Origin: Clostridia bacterium
Lineage (GTDB): Bacteria; Bacillota; Clostridia; Christensenellales; Aristaeellaceae
DNA length: 10,288 nt
Direction: 5' to 3'
Assembly (NCBI GenBank): GCA_017458865.1
Contig: JAFSZW010000097.1
Location: forward strand, 1 to 10,288
The position numbers and the translations under genes are program-made. Under the pieces are notes generated by a model. That model was not told the DNA's origin and searched no databases. It saw only the letters and a list, made by a program, of their open reading frames with translations. This document shows, in pieces, positions 1 to 6,324 of the stretch (position 1 is its first letter; each line of letters begins with the position of its first letter).

Positions 1-40
1 TAACGATAAGAGCGATTACAAGAGAAAGTAACTTTTTCAT
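1..40 (-). CDS. Exported protein, 5' end only (runs off left edge)
   Basis: Only the first 13 codons are in the window. Read on the minus strand they give MKKLLSLVIALIV, the start of a Sec signal peptide with two lysines followed by a hydrophobic core. An AAGGAGG ribosome binding site lies seven bases upstream, and a perfect consensus promoter sits about 40 bases upstream, so this is a real and probably strongly expressed gene. The N-terminus resembles that of the solute-binding protein at 6609 (MKKLLTVALALIM), so another ABC solute-binding protein is a reasonable guess. Too little is visible to assign a function. Confidence 0.8.
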   Translation of the reverse strand, partial: MKKLLSLVIALIV

Positions 41-47
41 AAATTTT

Positions 48-54
48 CCTCCTT
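48..54 (-). promoter_or_regulatory. Ribosome binding site of the left-edge gene
   Basis: On the minus strand this reads AAGGAGG, a full match to the anti-Shine-Dalgarno sequence, seven bases before the ATG at 40-38. It decides the start of the truncated gene, which has no stop in the window. Confidence 0.85.
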
Positions 55-64
55 ATCAGTTTCG

Positions 65-116
65 AAAAAGTCATATTGATTATATGGGTTTACTCCGGTT
101 CTGTCAATGACTTTTT
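65..116. repeat. 10-bp inverted repeat bracketing a promoter
   Basis: AAAAAGTCAT at 65-74 is repeated as its exact reverse complement, ATGACTTTTT, at 107-116. The 32 bases between them contain the -10 and nearly all of the -35 of the minus-strand promoter. One arm covers the expected transcription start and the other lies immediately upstream of the -35, so only one arm would be transcribed. An RNA hairpin from this promoter is therefore excluded, and a DNA-level role such as a regulator site is more likely. The arms are AT-rich, so chance is possible. Confidence 0.5.
79..107 (-). promoter_or_regulatory. Perfect sigma-A promoter for the left-edge gene
   Basis: On the minus strand the -35 is TTGACA (107-102) and the -10 is TATAAT (84-79), separated by exactly 17 bases, which is the full consensus. 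A run of seven A residues lies just upstream of the -35 and could act as an UP element. Transcription should start near position 72 and give a leader of about 30 bases before the ATG at 40. A 10-bp inverted repeat (65-74 and 107-116) brackets the promoter and may be an operator. Confidence 0.9.
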
Positions 117-318
117 TTATTCAAAACGACCCAAATTAAACCGATAAAAAACCGCAGAACGAACATAACTCCGGGAGAAGATTGGCTTGAATCTCCAAAT
201 ATCACAAACTGACAGGGCTTTCAGGATGTACCATAAATGGCTCAAATGATCTCGCGGACCACCTGTCATGGATGGCTTGCCTGAGTGGGCGACACGGCAC
301 ACCTCGTCTTTGACAGGC
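117..318. other. Gene-poor stretch between divergent genes
   Basis: This is the middle of the 453-base region between the left-edge gene and the MATE gene. I see no convincing gene. An open frame of 81 codons on the minus strand (362-117) has no Shine-Dalgarno sequence before its first ATG or before the internal ATG at 269. Its C-terminal half is rich in aromatic and basic residues and it stops just before the promoter of the next gene. It could be a decayed coding remnant or a conserved non-coding element that happens to stay open. The pair CCTGTCA (263-269) and TGACAGG (311-317) could close a large loop. Confidence 0.4.
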
Positions 319-347
319 TTGATTTTTTGTGTACTGGCGCTTATACT
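319..347 (+). promoter_or_regulatory. Candidate promoter for the MATE gene
   Basis: TTGATT (319-324) and TATACT (342-347) are 17 bases apart and fit a sigma-A promoter. Transcription would start near 354, leaving a leader of about 140 bases before the MATE start. A nearby TTGACA at 310 is 26 bases from this -10, which is too far to serve as its -35. Confidence 0.5.
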
Positions 348-410
348 CAGGTTGGTAGGCATGTGGTTAACCGTTAATAAGCAGACTTTATGTACACAGA
401 CCTGTCTTGT

Positions 411-428
411 CTCTGTCAGAGGACAGAG
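411..428 (+). promoter_or_regulatory. Small hairpin in the MATE leader
   Basis: CTCTGTC (411-417) and GACAGAG (422-428) form a perfect 7-bp stem with a 4-base loop. It lies in the predicted 5' leader of the MATE gene about 65 bases before the start codon. No T-run follows, so it is not an intrinsic terminator. A role in regulation is possible but not shown. Confidence 0.35.
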
Positions 429-493
429 TGTGATCCCACTGATGCCAGGCGCGGTGCATGCCGGGGGAAGAAAGAATTGTGCGGAGGATTTCC

Positions 494-1870
494 ATGCGCG
501 AACAGACGACCAACAATATTTACAGCAGGATTTTCAAGCTGACCCTGCCCATTGTCCTTCAGAATCTGCTCAGTACCGCTGTGGGTTCCGCGGATGTTGT
601 CATGCTGAACTTTGTGGGGCAGGCGCATATTTCAGCGGTTTCCCTCGCGGCAAAGTTTGGCGATATCTTCTTCATGATTCTCTATGGGATCGGTACGGGC
701 GTCACAATGCTCTGTGCCCAGTATTACGGGAAGAAGGATATGCGTGCGATTCATCTTGTGGAGGGAATTGCACTGCGGTTTTCCATGACACTTTCCGTCC
801 TCCTGGCCTCAGCTGCGCTGCTCGTTCCGCAGCAGATGATGCGGATTTTCACGCCGGATCCTGAACTGATAGAAATTGGCGGACAGTATCTGCGACATAT
901 CAGCATTGCCTATCTATGCTGGGGCATCATTGAGGTTTACCTTTCAACGCTGCGGAGTATCGGCAGAGTAACCGTGACAACGGCACTGAATGCATTCACG
1001 TTCTCACTGAACATTCTGCTCAACGCCGTTTTCATTTTCGGCCTCTTCGGTGCGCCAAAGCTTGGTGCAGTGGGCGTCGCTGTTGCCACCTCCATTTCCC
1101 GGGGCGTGGAGCTTGTACTCTGCGGGATTGTTTCTGCGAAAAGCAGGGATGTCAGGATTGCGTTTCATTGCGTATTTGAACGAAACCGTTTGCTGTTCCG
1201 GGATTTCCTCAAAATGGCAATGCCCGCGATTCTGAACGATGCCTCCTGGGGTCTTGCGTTTTCCATGTACTCGGTTGTCATTGGCCAGTTCCTGGGCTCG
1301 GATATGATCGCTGCAAACTCGTTTGCCTCTCTTGCACGCAACTTTGGCACGATCCTGTGTTTCAGCGTTGCCAGTGCAGGCGGCATCCTGGTCGGACAGA
1401 TCATAGGCGAGAACCGTCTTGAGGATGCTGACAATGCAGCGAAAAAGGTTATGCGCCTGACGGTTCTGTTTGGAGCGATTGGCGGCGTCATCATCCTGGT
1501 TGCCTCGCCGTTTGTCCTGCGGTTTGCGGATCTTTCGGAGACCGGCAAGGGATATTTGCGCATCATGCTGCTGATCAACTCCTACTATGTCATGGGTGCT
1601 GCAGTCAATACCAGCCTGATCGCCGGCATTTTCAGGGCGGGCGGTGACAGCCGCTGGGGCTTTATCTGCGATACGGTTGATATGTGGTGCTATGCAGTGC
1701 CTCTGGCATTCATCTCTGCGGCAGTGCTCAAGCTGCCGCCCATATGGGTCTATTTCCTGATGTGCACGGATGAGTTTGTCAAATGGCCGTGGGTCATCTC
1801 TCACTACCGGAGTAAAAAGTGGCTGCGCAATATCACAAGGAACGATCTTTATGCAGACGGTCAGTCATGA
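494..1870 (+). CDS. MATE-family multidrug/cation efflux transporter
   Basis: This encodes a 458-residue integral membrane protein of the MATE family, which exports drugs, toxins or metabolites in exchange for sodium ions or protons. The family's two-fold repeat is visible: residues 18-52 (LPIVLQNLLSTAVGSADVVM, then a loop into VGQAHISAVSLA) are echoed at 243-278 (MPAILNDASWGLAFSMYSVV, then LGSDMIAANSFA). Other family-like segments are AQYYGKKD near 75, NILLNAVFIFG at 173-183, GQIIGENRLEDA at 301-312 and FRAGGDSRWGF at 380-390. About 12 hydrophobic segments and the length match the family. I chose the ATG at 494 because GGAGG lies six bases upstream; an in-frame ATG at 458 would add 12 charged residues and has no ribosome binding site. 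Substrate cannot be predicted. The gene appears to be transcribed alone, and no clear terminator follows it. Confidence 0.93.
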   Translation: MREQTTNNIYSRIFKLTLPIVLQNLLSTAVGSADVVMLNFVGQAHISAVSLAAKFGDIFFMILYGIGTGVTMLCAQYYGKKDMRAIHLVEGIALRFSMTLSVLLASAALLVPQQMMRIFTPDPELIEIGGQYLRHISIAYLCWGIIEVYLSTLRSIGRVTVTTALNAFTFSLNILLNAVFIFGLFGAPKLGAVGVAVATSISRGVELVLCGIVSAKSRDVRIAFHCVFERNRLLFRDFLKMAMPAILNDASWGLAFSMYSVVIGQFLGSDMIAANSFASLARNFGTILCFSVASAGGILVGQIIGENRLEDADNAAKKVMRLTVLFGAIGGVIILVASPFVLRFADLSETGKGYLRIMLLINSYYVMGAAVNTSLIAGIFRAGGDSRWGFICDTVDMWCYAVPLAFISAAVLKLPPIWVYFLMCTDEFVKWPWVISHYRSKKWLRNITRNDLYADGQS

Positions 1871-1979
1871 CCTGGCCGGATGCACTGCGCCCGCCTGAAT
1901 CCCACAGATGCCTGCGCAAAAAGGGATATTGCTGCGCATCTCCGCGATTACAGATGCAGCAGGTCGGAATCATATGGCG

Positions 1980-2008
1980 TTGATGGAAACCGGGATCTGC
2001 GGTATACT
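1980..2008 (+). promoter_or_regulatory. Candidate promoter for thpR
   Basis: TTGATG (1980-1985) and TATACT (2003-2008) are separated by 17 bases. Transcription would start near 2015 and give a leader of about 60 bases. The 205-base gap between the MATE gene and thpR otherwise holds only an imperfect stem around 1930-1962 (GCTGC-CATCT against AGATGCAGC) without a T-run, so thpR may also receive read-through from the MATE gene. Confidence 0.55.
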
Positions 2009-2075
2009 GTACATGCACTTCCATTCTTCTTCTGCCGGATGGGCAGGAAAAACTACAGAGAGGGAGTGAAGCGTA

Positions 2076-2582
2076 ATGAGACTGTTTGCTGCAATTGAAA
2101 TGGATGACGGGATGCGGGCCGCACTTGCCCGGATTCAGGAGAGTATGAAGCAGGCGGGTGTTGAAGGCAGATTTGTTCCGCCGGAGAATCTTCACATGAC
2201 GCTGGCATTCATTGGGGAATATCCGGATGCGGATGCTGTGCTCGATATCATGGACACGATTCCGTTCGAACCGTTTACGATCCGTGTTGACGGGTTTGGC
2301 TGCTTTGACGAGGTGACCTGGTGGGCAGGGATTGAGAAGTGCGAACCACTCGAGGCATATGTAAGGCGTCTACGGCATGCACTGGCTGAGGCCGGCATTC
2401 CGTATGACAGAAAAGCGTATCGGCCGCATATCACGCTGGTGCGTGATGCCATGTATGACAAAGCACCGGTATTTGAGGAACCGAATGCGGCAATGGAGGT
2501 TACATTCCTCTCGCTCATGCGTTCTGATCAGGGAAAACATGATCGGATCTATACGCCTGTCGGTGTGGTTGAAGCCTGCTGA
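2076..2582 (+). CDS. thpR: RNA 2',3'-cyclic phosphodiesterase (ThpR, 2H family)
   Basis: This is a 168-residue cytoplasmic enzyme of the 2H phosphoesterase superfamily, the bacterial 2'-5' RNA ligase/ThpR branch. Members open 2',3'-cyclic phosphate ends of RNA to a 2'-phosphate and can reversibly join tRNA halves in vitro. Both catalytic HxTx motifs are present: H40-M-T42-L in NLHMTLAFIGE and H118-I-T120-L in RPHITLVRDA, about 78 residues apart as expected. The N-terminus MRLFAAIEM is typical of the family, and the length is slightly short compared with the usual 175-190. AGGGAG lies nine bases before the ATG. The gene has its own candidate promoter and a strong terminator directly after its stop, so it is probably a single-gene unit. 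Confidence 0.93.
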   Translation: MRLFAAIEMDDGMRAALARIQESMKQAGVEGRFVPPENLHMTLAFIGEYPDADAVLDIMDTIPFEPFTIRVDGFGCFDEVTWWAGIEKCEPLEAYVRRLRHALAEAGIPYDRKAYRPHITLVRDAMYDKAPVFEEPNAAMEVTFLSLMRSDQGKHDRIYTPVGVVEAC

Positions 2583-2600
2583 GCAATAATAATACGACAG

Positions 2601-2660
2601 AAAATCAGTGTTTCAGAGGGAAAATCGGCTGTTTTTCCATTGAAACACTGATTTTTCTTT
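2601..2660 (+). terminator. Rho-independent terminator after thpR
   Basis: A perfect 15-bp stem joins 2601-2615 and 2641-2655. Inside it, GGAAAA (2619-2624) pairs with TTTTCC (2633-2638), leaving an 8-base apical loop. The 3' arm runs into ATTTTTCTTT, giving the U-tract. The 5' arm begins with AAAA, so the element could also stop transcription from the other side. The -35 of the next promoter lies at the start of the 3' arm. Confidence 0.92.
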
Positions 2661-2668
2661 GGTAGAAT
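2640..2668 (+). promoter_or_regulatory. Candidate promoter for the GH4 gene, overlapping the thpR terminator
   Basis: TTGAAA (2640-2645) and TAGAAT (2663-2668) are separated by 17 bases. The -35 and most of the spacer are the 3' arm of the thpR terminator. Transcription would start near 2675 and give a leader of about 80 bases. Another TTGACA at 2678 has no good -10 at the right distance. Confidence 0.6.
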
Positions 2669-2680
2669 ATGCATCACTTG

Positions 2681-2701
2681 ACAGGACATAAGACAGGACA
2701 T
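2681..2701 (+). repeat. Tandem ACAGGACAT repeat downstream of the GH4 promoter
   Basis: ACAGGACAT occurs at 2681-2689 and again at 2693-2701, a 12-base period, just downstream of the predicted transcription start. This is a position where a repressor could block the promoter. A second short direct repeat, AATTGAT at 2719-2725 and 2728-2734, lies between it and the ribosome binding site. Both are simple enough to be chance. Confidence 0.4.
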
Positions 2702-2757
2702 GCCTCGGTCTGTCATCTAATTGATTAAATTGATATTTCTCAGGAGGACATTGGGTT

Positions 2758-4155
2758 ATGGTTATTGATGCCAAGGACAGGGCAAAATCCCTGAATGTTG
2801 CATATATCGGCGGTGGTTCCCGCGGTTGGGCGTGGGGCTTTATGATGGATCTTGCCATGGATGAGAGCATGTGCGGTACGGTCCGTCTGTATGATATCGA
2901 CCGTTCTGCAGCTGAGCGCAATGAGATCATCGGCAATAAGATCAGCGCGCACAGGGATGCGGTTTCCAAGTGGCATTATGAGGTCAGTGATTCTCTTCAG
3001 GATGCGCTGACCGGCGCGGACTTTGTTGTGATTTCCATCCTGCCGGCCACGTTTGATGAGATGCGTTCAGACGTCCATCTGCCGGAGCGTCTTGGCATCT
3101 GGCAGCCGGTCGGCGATACGGTCGGTGCTGGTGGATTTATGCGCGCAATGCGCACCATCCCGATGTATGTCACGATCGCAGAGGCCATCCGTGACTATGC
3201 GCCGAATGCATGGGTGATCAACTATACCAACCCGATGTCTCTCTGCGTTCGTACGCTGTACGAAGTGTTCCCGGGCGTCAAGGCATTTGGATGCTGCCAT
3301 GAGGTGTTTGGCACCCAGAAACTGCTTTGCGCCATGCTGGCACATGAGGCCGGAATTGAGGGCGTAACCCGTCAGGATCTCTACACCACCGTTACCGGCA
3401 TCAACCACTTTACGTGGCTCACGCATGCCAGCTACAAGGGAATTGACCTCATGCCGATGTATGCTGAGTTTGCGGACAAGTACTACGAGACCGGCTTTGA
3501 CGAGGGCGGCGACAACAACTGGATGAACTCCCATTTCAACTGTGCGCAGCGCGTCAAGTTTGACCTCTTCCGCCGTTATGGCGCCATTGCTGCCGCAGGC
3601 GACCGTCATCTGGCTGAGTTTACCGCGCCCTGGTATACCACGGATCCGGATGCGGTTCATTCCTGGAAGTTCAACCTGACCACCGTTGACTGGCGCGTGA
3701 AGGATCTTGGCGACCGCATGCAGCGCTCGGATGATCTGATCAGCGGCAAGGAAGAGCTCGTCCTCAAGCCGTCCGGCGAGGAAGGCCATCTGCTGCTCAA
3801 GGCCGTCCTTGGTCTTGGTGATCTCGTTTCCAATGTCAACATCCCAAACCGCGGCCAGATTCCGAACCTGCCGCTGGGCAGTGTGGTTGAGACCAACGCC
3901 ATGTTTGGCCGCGACCGCATTGAGCCGGTCTTTGCAGGCGCGATGCCGTCCAACATTCTCCCGCTTGTGGCACGTCATGTGTATAATCAGGAGAATACGC
4001 TGAAAGCAGCGCTCACCTGTGACCGCAAGCTTGGATTTACCACCTTCATGAACGATCCGCAGCTCGCTGCTGTTTCCGTGAAGGATGGACAGAAGCTGTT
4101 TGACGACATGCTTGAGAATCAGCGCGCCTATCTGCCCAAGAAGTGGTTTGAGTAA
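2758..4155 (+). CDS. GH4 glycosidase, predicted alpha-galacturonidase (CHEV type)
   Basis: This is a 465-residue cytoplasmic enzyme of glycoside hydrolase family 4, which cleaves glycosides by an NAD-dependent oxidation-elimination mechanism with a divalent metal, usually manganese. The Rossmann motif is YIGGGSRGW (residues 16-24). The family block GDTVGAGGFMRAMRTIP (119-135) is followed by INYTNPM (154-160), CHEV (C180-H181-E182-V183), GINHFTW (214-220, with H217) and AGDRHLAEF (280-288). C180 and H217 are the expected metal ligands. CHEV has been described as the signature of the alpha-galacturonidase subgroup, as in Bacillus LplD, which releases galacturonate from small pectin fragments. 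Other GH4 subgroups carry CHSV, CHG or CN(V/I)P motifs, so the substrate call rests on this motif. AGGAGG lies ten bases before the ATG. The gene has its own promoter and terminator, with no pectin gene adjacent. The substrate is less certain than the family. Confidence 0.9.
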   Translation: MVIDAKDRAKSLNVAYIGGGSRGWAWGFMMDLAMDESMCGTVRLYDIDRSAAERNEIIGNKISAHRDAVSKWHYEVSDSLQDALTGADFVVISILPATFDEMRSDVHLPERLGIWQPVGDTVGAGGFMRAMRTIPMYVTIAEAIRDYAPNAWVINYTNPMSLCVRTLYEVFPGVKAFGCCHEVFGTQKLLCAMLAHEAGIEGVTRQDLYTTVTGINHFTWLTHASYKGIDLMPMYAEFADKYYETGFDEGGDNNWMNSHFNCAQRVKFDLFRRYGAIAAAGDRHLAEFTAPWYTTDPDAVHSWKFNLTTVDWRVKDLGDRMQRSDDLISGKEELVLKPSGEEGHLLLKAVLGLGDLVSNVNIPNRGQIPNLPLGSVVETNAMFGRDRIEPVFAGAMPSNILPLVARHVYNQENTLKAALTCDRKLGFTTFMNDPQLAAVSVKDGQKLFDDMLENQRAYLPKKWFE

Positions 4156-4169
4156 TTCACCTCCTAATA

Positions 4170-4213
4170 ACTGCAGCCCCGGAATGATGATTCCGGGGCT
4201 GCAGTGTTTTTCT
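4170..4213 (+). terminator. Rho-independent terminator after the GH4 gene
   Basis: A perfect 16-bp GC-rich stem pairs 4170-4185 with 4190-4205 around the four-base loop GATG. It is followed by GTTTTTCT on the plus strand. The other side lacks a T-run on the minus strand, so the terminator should work only for the GH4 gene and not for the converging minus-strand gene, whose stop is at 4312. I see no strong terminator for that gene in 4214-4311. Confidence 0.95.
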
Positions 4214-4311
4214 ACGATTTCTTCTTTACTGATCCAACGATAATGATGTTCCGCTAACTGCCCACCTGGCACTGAAACGGTGGATAGGCCAGCAATGTAT
4301 GCATGTTGGCT

Positions 4312-4746
4312 TTATGGATGGATGATTGATGTCACAATGAACAGAGCAGCAGTCAAGAGATTGGACAGAAACAGACAACGGTCTTTTTCCTCATCATCCA
4401 GGTCATCAAACGAGGGAATGTCTTCATCCACATAATCAATCATGTCACCGTATGCGCGTTCCGGCTTTTTCTGACGCCTGAACAGCCTGCGGTCAAACTT
4501 GGGCGCCCGGATGCCGTCAAGACGCAGATAGGCAAACCATGCCATAACAAGGAGGAAGATGGCGCAGAGGATGAATGCGATACTGACCGGTCTGCGGACA
4601 GCTCCTCTGTTAAAGAAGAAGTCCCAGAGGAGCGAGAAACACAGGAGGATCAGGTATCGCGTAAAAACCTGATAGATGATGGGACGGACCATATGAGGTT
4701 CCGGATGAAACAGGTTTTTACCTGGCTTTCTGGGATTTTCTGGCAT
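4312..4746 (-). CDS. Small three-helix membrane protein of unknown function
   Basis: This encodes 144 residues that I do not recognise. It has a short basic N-terminus (residues 1-27), two hydrophobic helices close together (about 28-46 and 54-75), and a basic patch (80-97, APKFDRRLFRRQKKPER). An acidic linker follows (101-122, with IPSFDDLDDEEKDR), then a third hydrophobic helix (about 124-142) at the end. The basic patch after the second helix suggests that loop faces the cytoplasm. AGGAGG lies seven bases before the ATG, so the start is well supported. It follows the SH3-like/DUF6273 gene by 107 bases on the same strand, with no clear terminator between, so the two may be co-transcribed. 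Function unknown. Confidence 0.75.
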   Translation of the reverse strand: MPENPRKPGKNLFHPEPHMVRPIIYQVFTRYLILLCFSLLWDFFFNRGAVRRPVSIAFILCAIFLLVMAWFAYLRLDGIRAPKFDRRLFRRQKKPERAYGDMIDYVDEDIPSFDDLDDEEKDRCLFLSNLLTAALFIVTSIIHP

Positions 4747-4853
4747 TGAAGCGCCTCCTGTCAGATCAGTTGGTTTAAGGGGTCAGCCTGGCAGCCTGGG
4801 AGCAGTGCTGAATGTGCACAGCATGGAGAGGCGGCAAGTCTCCCCTTGCAGAT

Positions 4854-6194
4854 TCAGTGCTTAAAGAACCTGACATCAATCCACATGGCGGGACGGATGC
4901 AGATGTTTTCCTGCTTAATGCTGGCATAGGAGGTGGCGCCATGTTCTGCAACGGTAATTGCATTCTTGATGTTTGGACCAGGGGAGCGCAGCCACCAGAT
5001 GCCGCAGCCGTCCTCATCAAGCTCGGCACCCTGAGCAATTGCATAGGGAGTCGGCAGGATGGCCCTCTGTTCCTCATTCGGCAGATAGTTCATCAGCTCT
5101 GCGTAGCTGAGCAGAAAAATCTTATCCCTTGTATTTCCTGCACTAACATGCGGATATTCGCTGCTCTCCTGTGACTTGCCATTGCTGATGCTTTCATCCT
5201 GGATGATATACTGCTCATACTCCGAAAATGCTGTTTCAATGAATGATTTGTTCAGCCAGGTCCTGAGCGTGCTCTGTCCCCAGGTTGCAGAGACCTGATC
5301 GTTGAAAGAATGGGTATCCAGCAGTGTTTTGCAGAGCAGCAGGCTCTTTGTCCCGTCTGCATCCAGGATGATCCACTCAATCGGTTCAGGACCATTGGAT
5401 TCATCATTGTCCTGCTCGTAGTGGCCGAATTCGATGGTATTGCCGACTTCAAGATAGGGCAGGAGACGCGTGTCCAGTTCGTCCACTTCGATGAACATGG
5501 TTCTCATGTATCCATCGCCAAGCGTGCAGCTGACTCTGCTCCATTCACCAAGTGTCTCAAACACAGTCAGAGGATCATCTTTTTTGAGACGACCAAGCGA
5601 TCTTGAACGCTCAGTGGGTTCGGTAAAGAGATTGACCTGATTGCTCGTGCAGATGCCGGATACGCCCTCGGATTTGGTCTGACTGTCGCTTTCATGGACA
5701 ATCTGCGTCAGATTGGAGAAATAACTGCCGGATGAATCAGATGAAAGGCTTTTGTCATAGTAGCAGACCAGTCCATCTGCTTCGCTGATCACAGCAGCCT
5801 CAGTAATATATTCCGTCTTCCTGCCATCGGGGTAACTGAGATGGTATTGAAAAACAGCGGCTTCCATCCCGTTGCTGCTGAACAGCACTGGTGTCAGGTT
5901 CGAGTTTAGCAGGCGGTTGGTTTCATCTACATATTCATCAAGACTGGCGAGATCTTCCCGCAGGTACAGGCAGATCTCATTATACGGTTCATCCCTGATA
6001 AACAGGATATTTGGCACGCTCATCTCTGCCGACCCAACTTTATAATCAGCCGGCAGGAGGAAGGATATGCCCATAGCCTCTATAAAATAGGAGCTTTCAG
6101 ACCCGGCAGTACTTACATCATAAGCGATCGGCTCAGCATAAACAATCTGAGCAAAGAGCAGGAACAGTATTACCAGGAAAAGAGATCTTTTCAT
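4854..6194 (-). CDS. Exported protein with SH3-like and DUF6273 domains
   Basis: This encodes 446 residues with a Sec signal peptide (MKRSLFLVILFLLFAQIVYA, predicted cleavage after A20) and no lipobox cysteine. Residues 36-168 form a mixed region (ISFLLPADYKVGSAE onward) that vaguely recalls PsbP-like folds; this is weak. Residues about 180-237 look like a bacterial SH3 domain (VNLFTEPTERSRSLGRLKKD, then GEWSRVSC and GYMRTMFIEV), often used to bind cell-wall material. Residues about 250-442 match the DUF6273 pattern: IEFGHYEQ, PIEWIILDADG, LLLCKTLLDTHSFN, TWGQSTLRTWLNKSFIETAF, DKIFLLSYAE, PTPYAIAQGA, GIWWLRSPG and IRPAMWIDV. DUF6273 is common in secreted proteins of Clostridia and has no established function. 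AAGGAG lies eight bases before the ATG, and a promoter is present at 6315-6344. A cell-surface role is likely. Confidence 0.85.
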   Translation of the reverse strand: MKRSLFLVILFLLFAQIVYAEPIAYDVSTAGSESSYFIEAMGISFLLPADYKVGSAEMSVPNILFIRDEPYNEICLYLREDLASLDEYVDETNRLLNSNLTPVLFSSNGMEAAVFQYHLSYPDGRKTEYITEAAVISEADGLVCYYDKSLSSDSSGSYFSNLTQIVHESDSQTKSEGVSGICTSNQVNLFTEPTERSRSLGRLKKDDPLTVFETLGEWSRVSCTLGDGYMRTMFIEVDELDTRLLPYLEVGNTIEFGHYEQDNDESNGPEPIEWIILDADGTKSLLLCKTLLDTHSFNDQVSATWGQSTLRTWLNKSFIETAFSEYEQYIIQDESISNGKSQESSEYPHVSAGNTRDKIFLLSYAELMNYLPNEEQRAILPTPYAIAQGAELDEDGCGIWWLRSPGPNIKNAITVAEHGATSYASIKQENICIRPAMWIDVRFFKH

Positions 6195-6294
6195 TTGCGT
6201 TTCTCCTTATCGGGTAATCTATCGCAACGGAGCGGTCCGACTGACCTGATAGATGCAACTCGGAAAACAGATGAACAGGTGGGATAAGTGTTAA

Positions 6295-6324
6295 TTGAAT
6301 TCGTTGACACATCCATTATATATT
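6295..6324 (+). promoter_or_regulatory. Candidate plus-strand partner of a bidirectional promoter
   Basis: TTGAAT (6295-6300) and TATATT (6319-6324) are 18 bases apart on the plus strand. This mirrors the minus-strand promoter in hexamer sequence and spacing, and the two -10 elements overlap at 6319-6320. A transcript from here would begin near 6331 and could read about 280 bases into the solute-binding protein gene. It is weaker than the minus-strand promoter and than the nearer promoter at 6509. Confidence 0.4.

Noticed and set aside
458..493. Upstream in-frame ATG as the MATE start
   Set aside because: It has no ribosome binding site, whereas the ATG at 494 has GGAGG six bases upstream and yields a normal MATE N-terminus.
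268..864. 198-codon plus-strand frame overlapping the MATE start
   Set aside because: It is out of frame with MATE, has no ribosome binding site, and its peptide is rich in Cys and His with no domain. The MATE frame explains the region.
1004..1804. 266-codon antisense frame inside the MATE gene
   Set aside because: Codon-aligned with the sense gene; the peptide shows no domain and there is no ribosome binding site. The same applies to 8699-9409 in the OppB gene.
1914..1962. Imperfect stem as a MATE terminator
   Set aside because: The pairing has bulges and no T-run follows, so intrinsic termination is not supported.
1880..2098. 72-codon frame between MATE and thpR
   Set aside because: No ribosome binding site, overlaps the thpR start, low-complexity composition; judged non-coding.
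3067..4272. 401-codon open frame antisense to the GH4 gene
   Set aside because: Same codon-aligned artefact as above. Its start lies beyond the GH4 terminator, but the sense strand carries all GH4 motifs, so this is not a gene.
4264..4312. Possible terminator for the small membrane protein (GCCAGCA against TGTTGGC, 4288-4310)
   Set aside because: Only seven pairs with a wobble and no T-run in the minus-strand direction; too weak to call.
6304..6324. TTGACA at 6304 as a -35 for the plus strand
   Set aside because: The nearest -10-like hexamer, TATATT at 6319, is only nine bases away, so the two cannot form a promoter. TTGAAT at 6295 has the right spacing.
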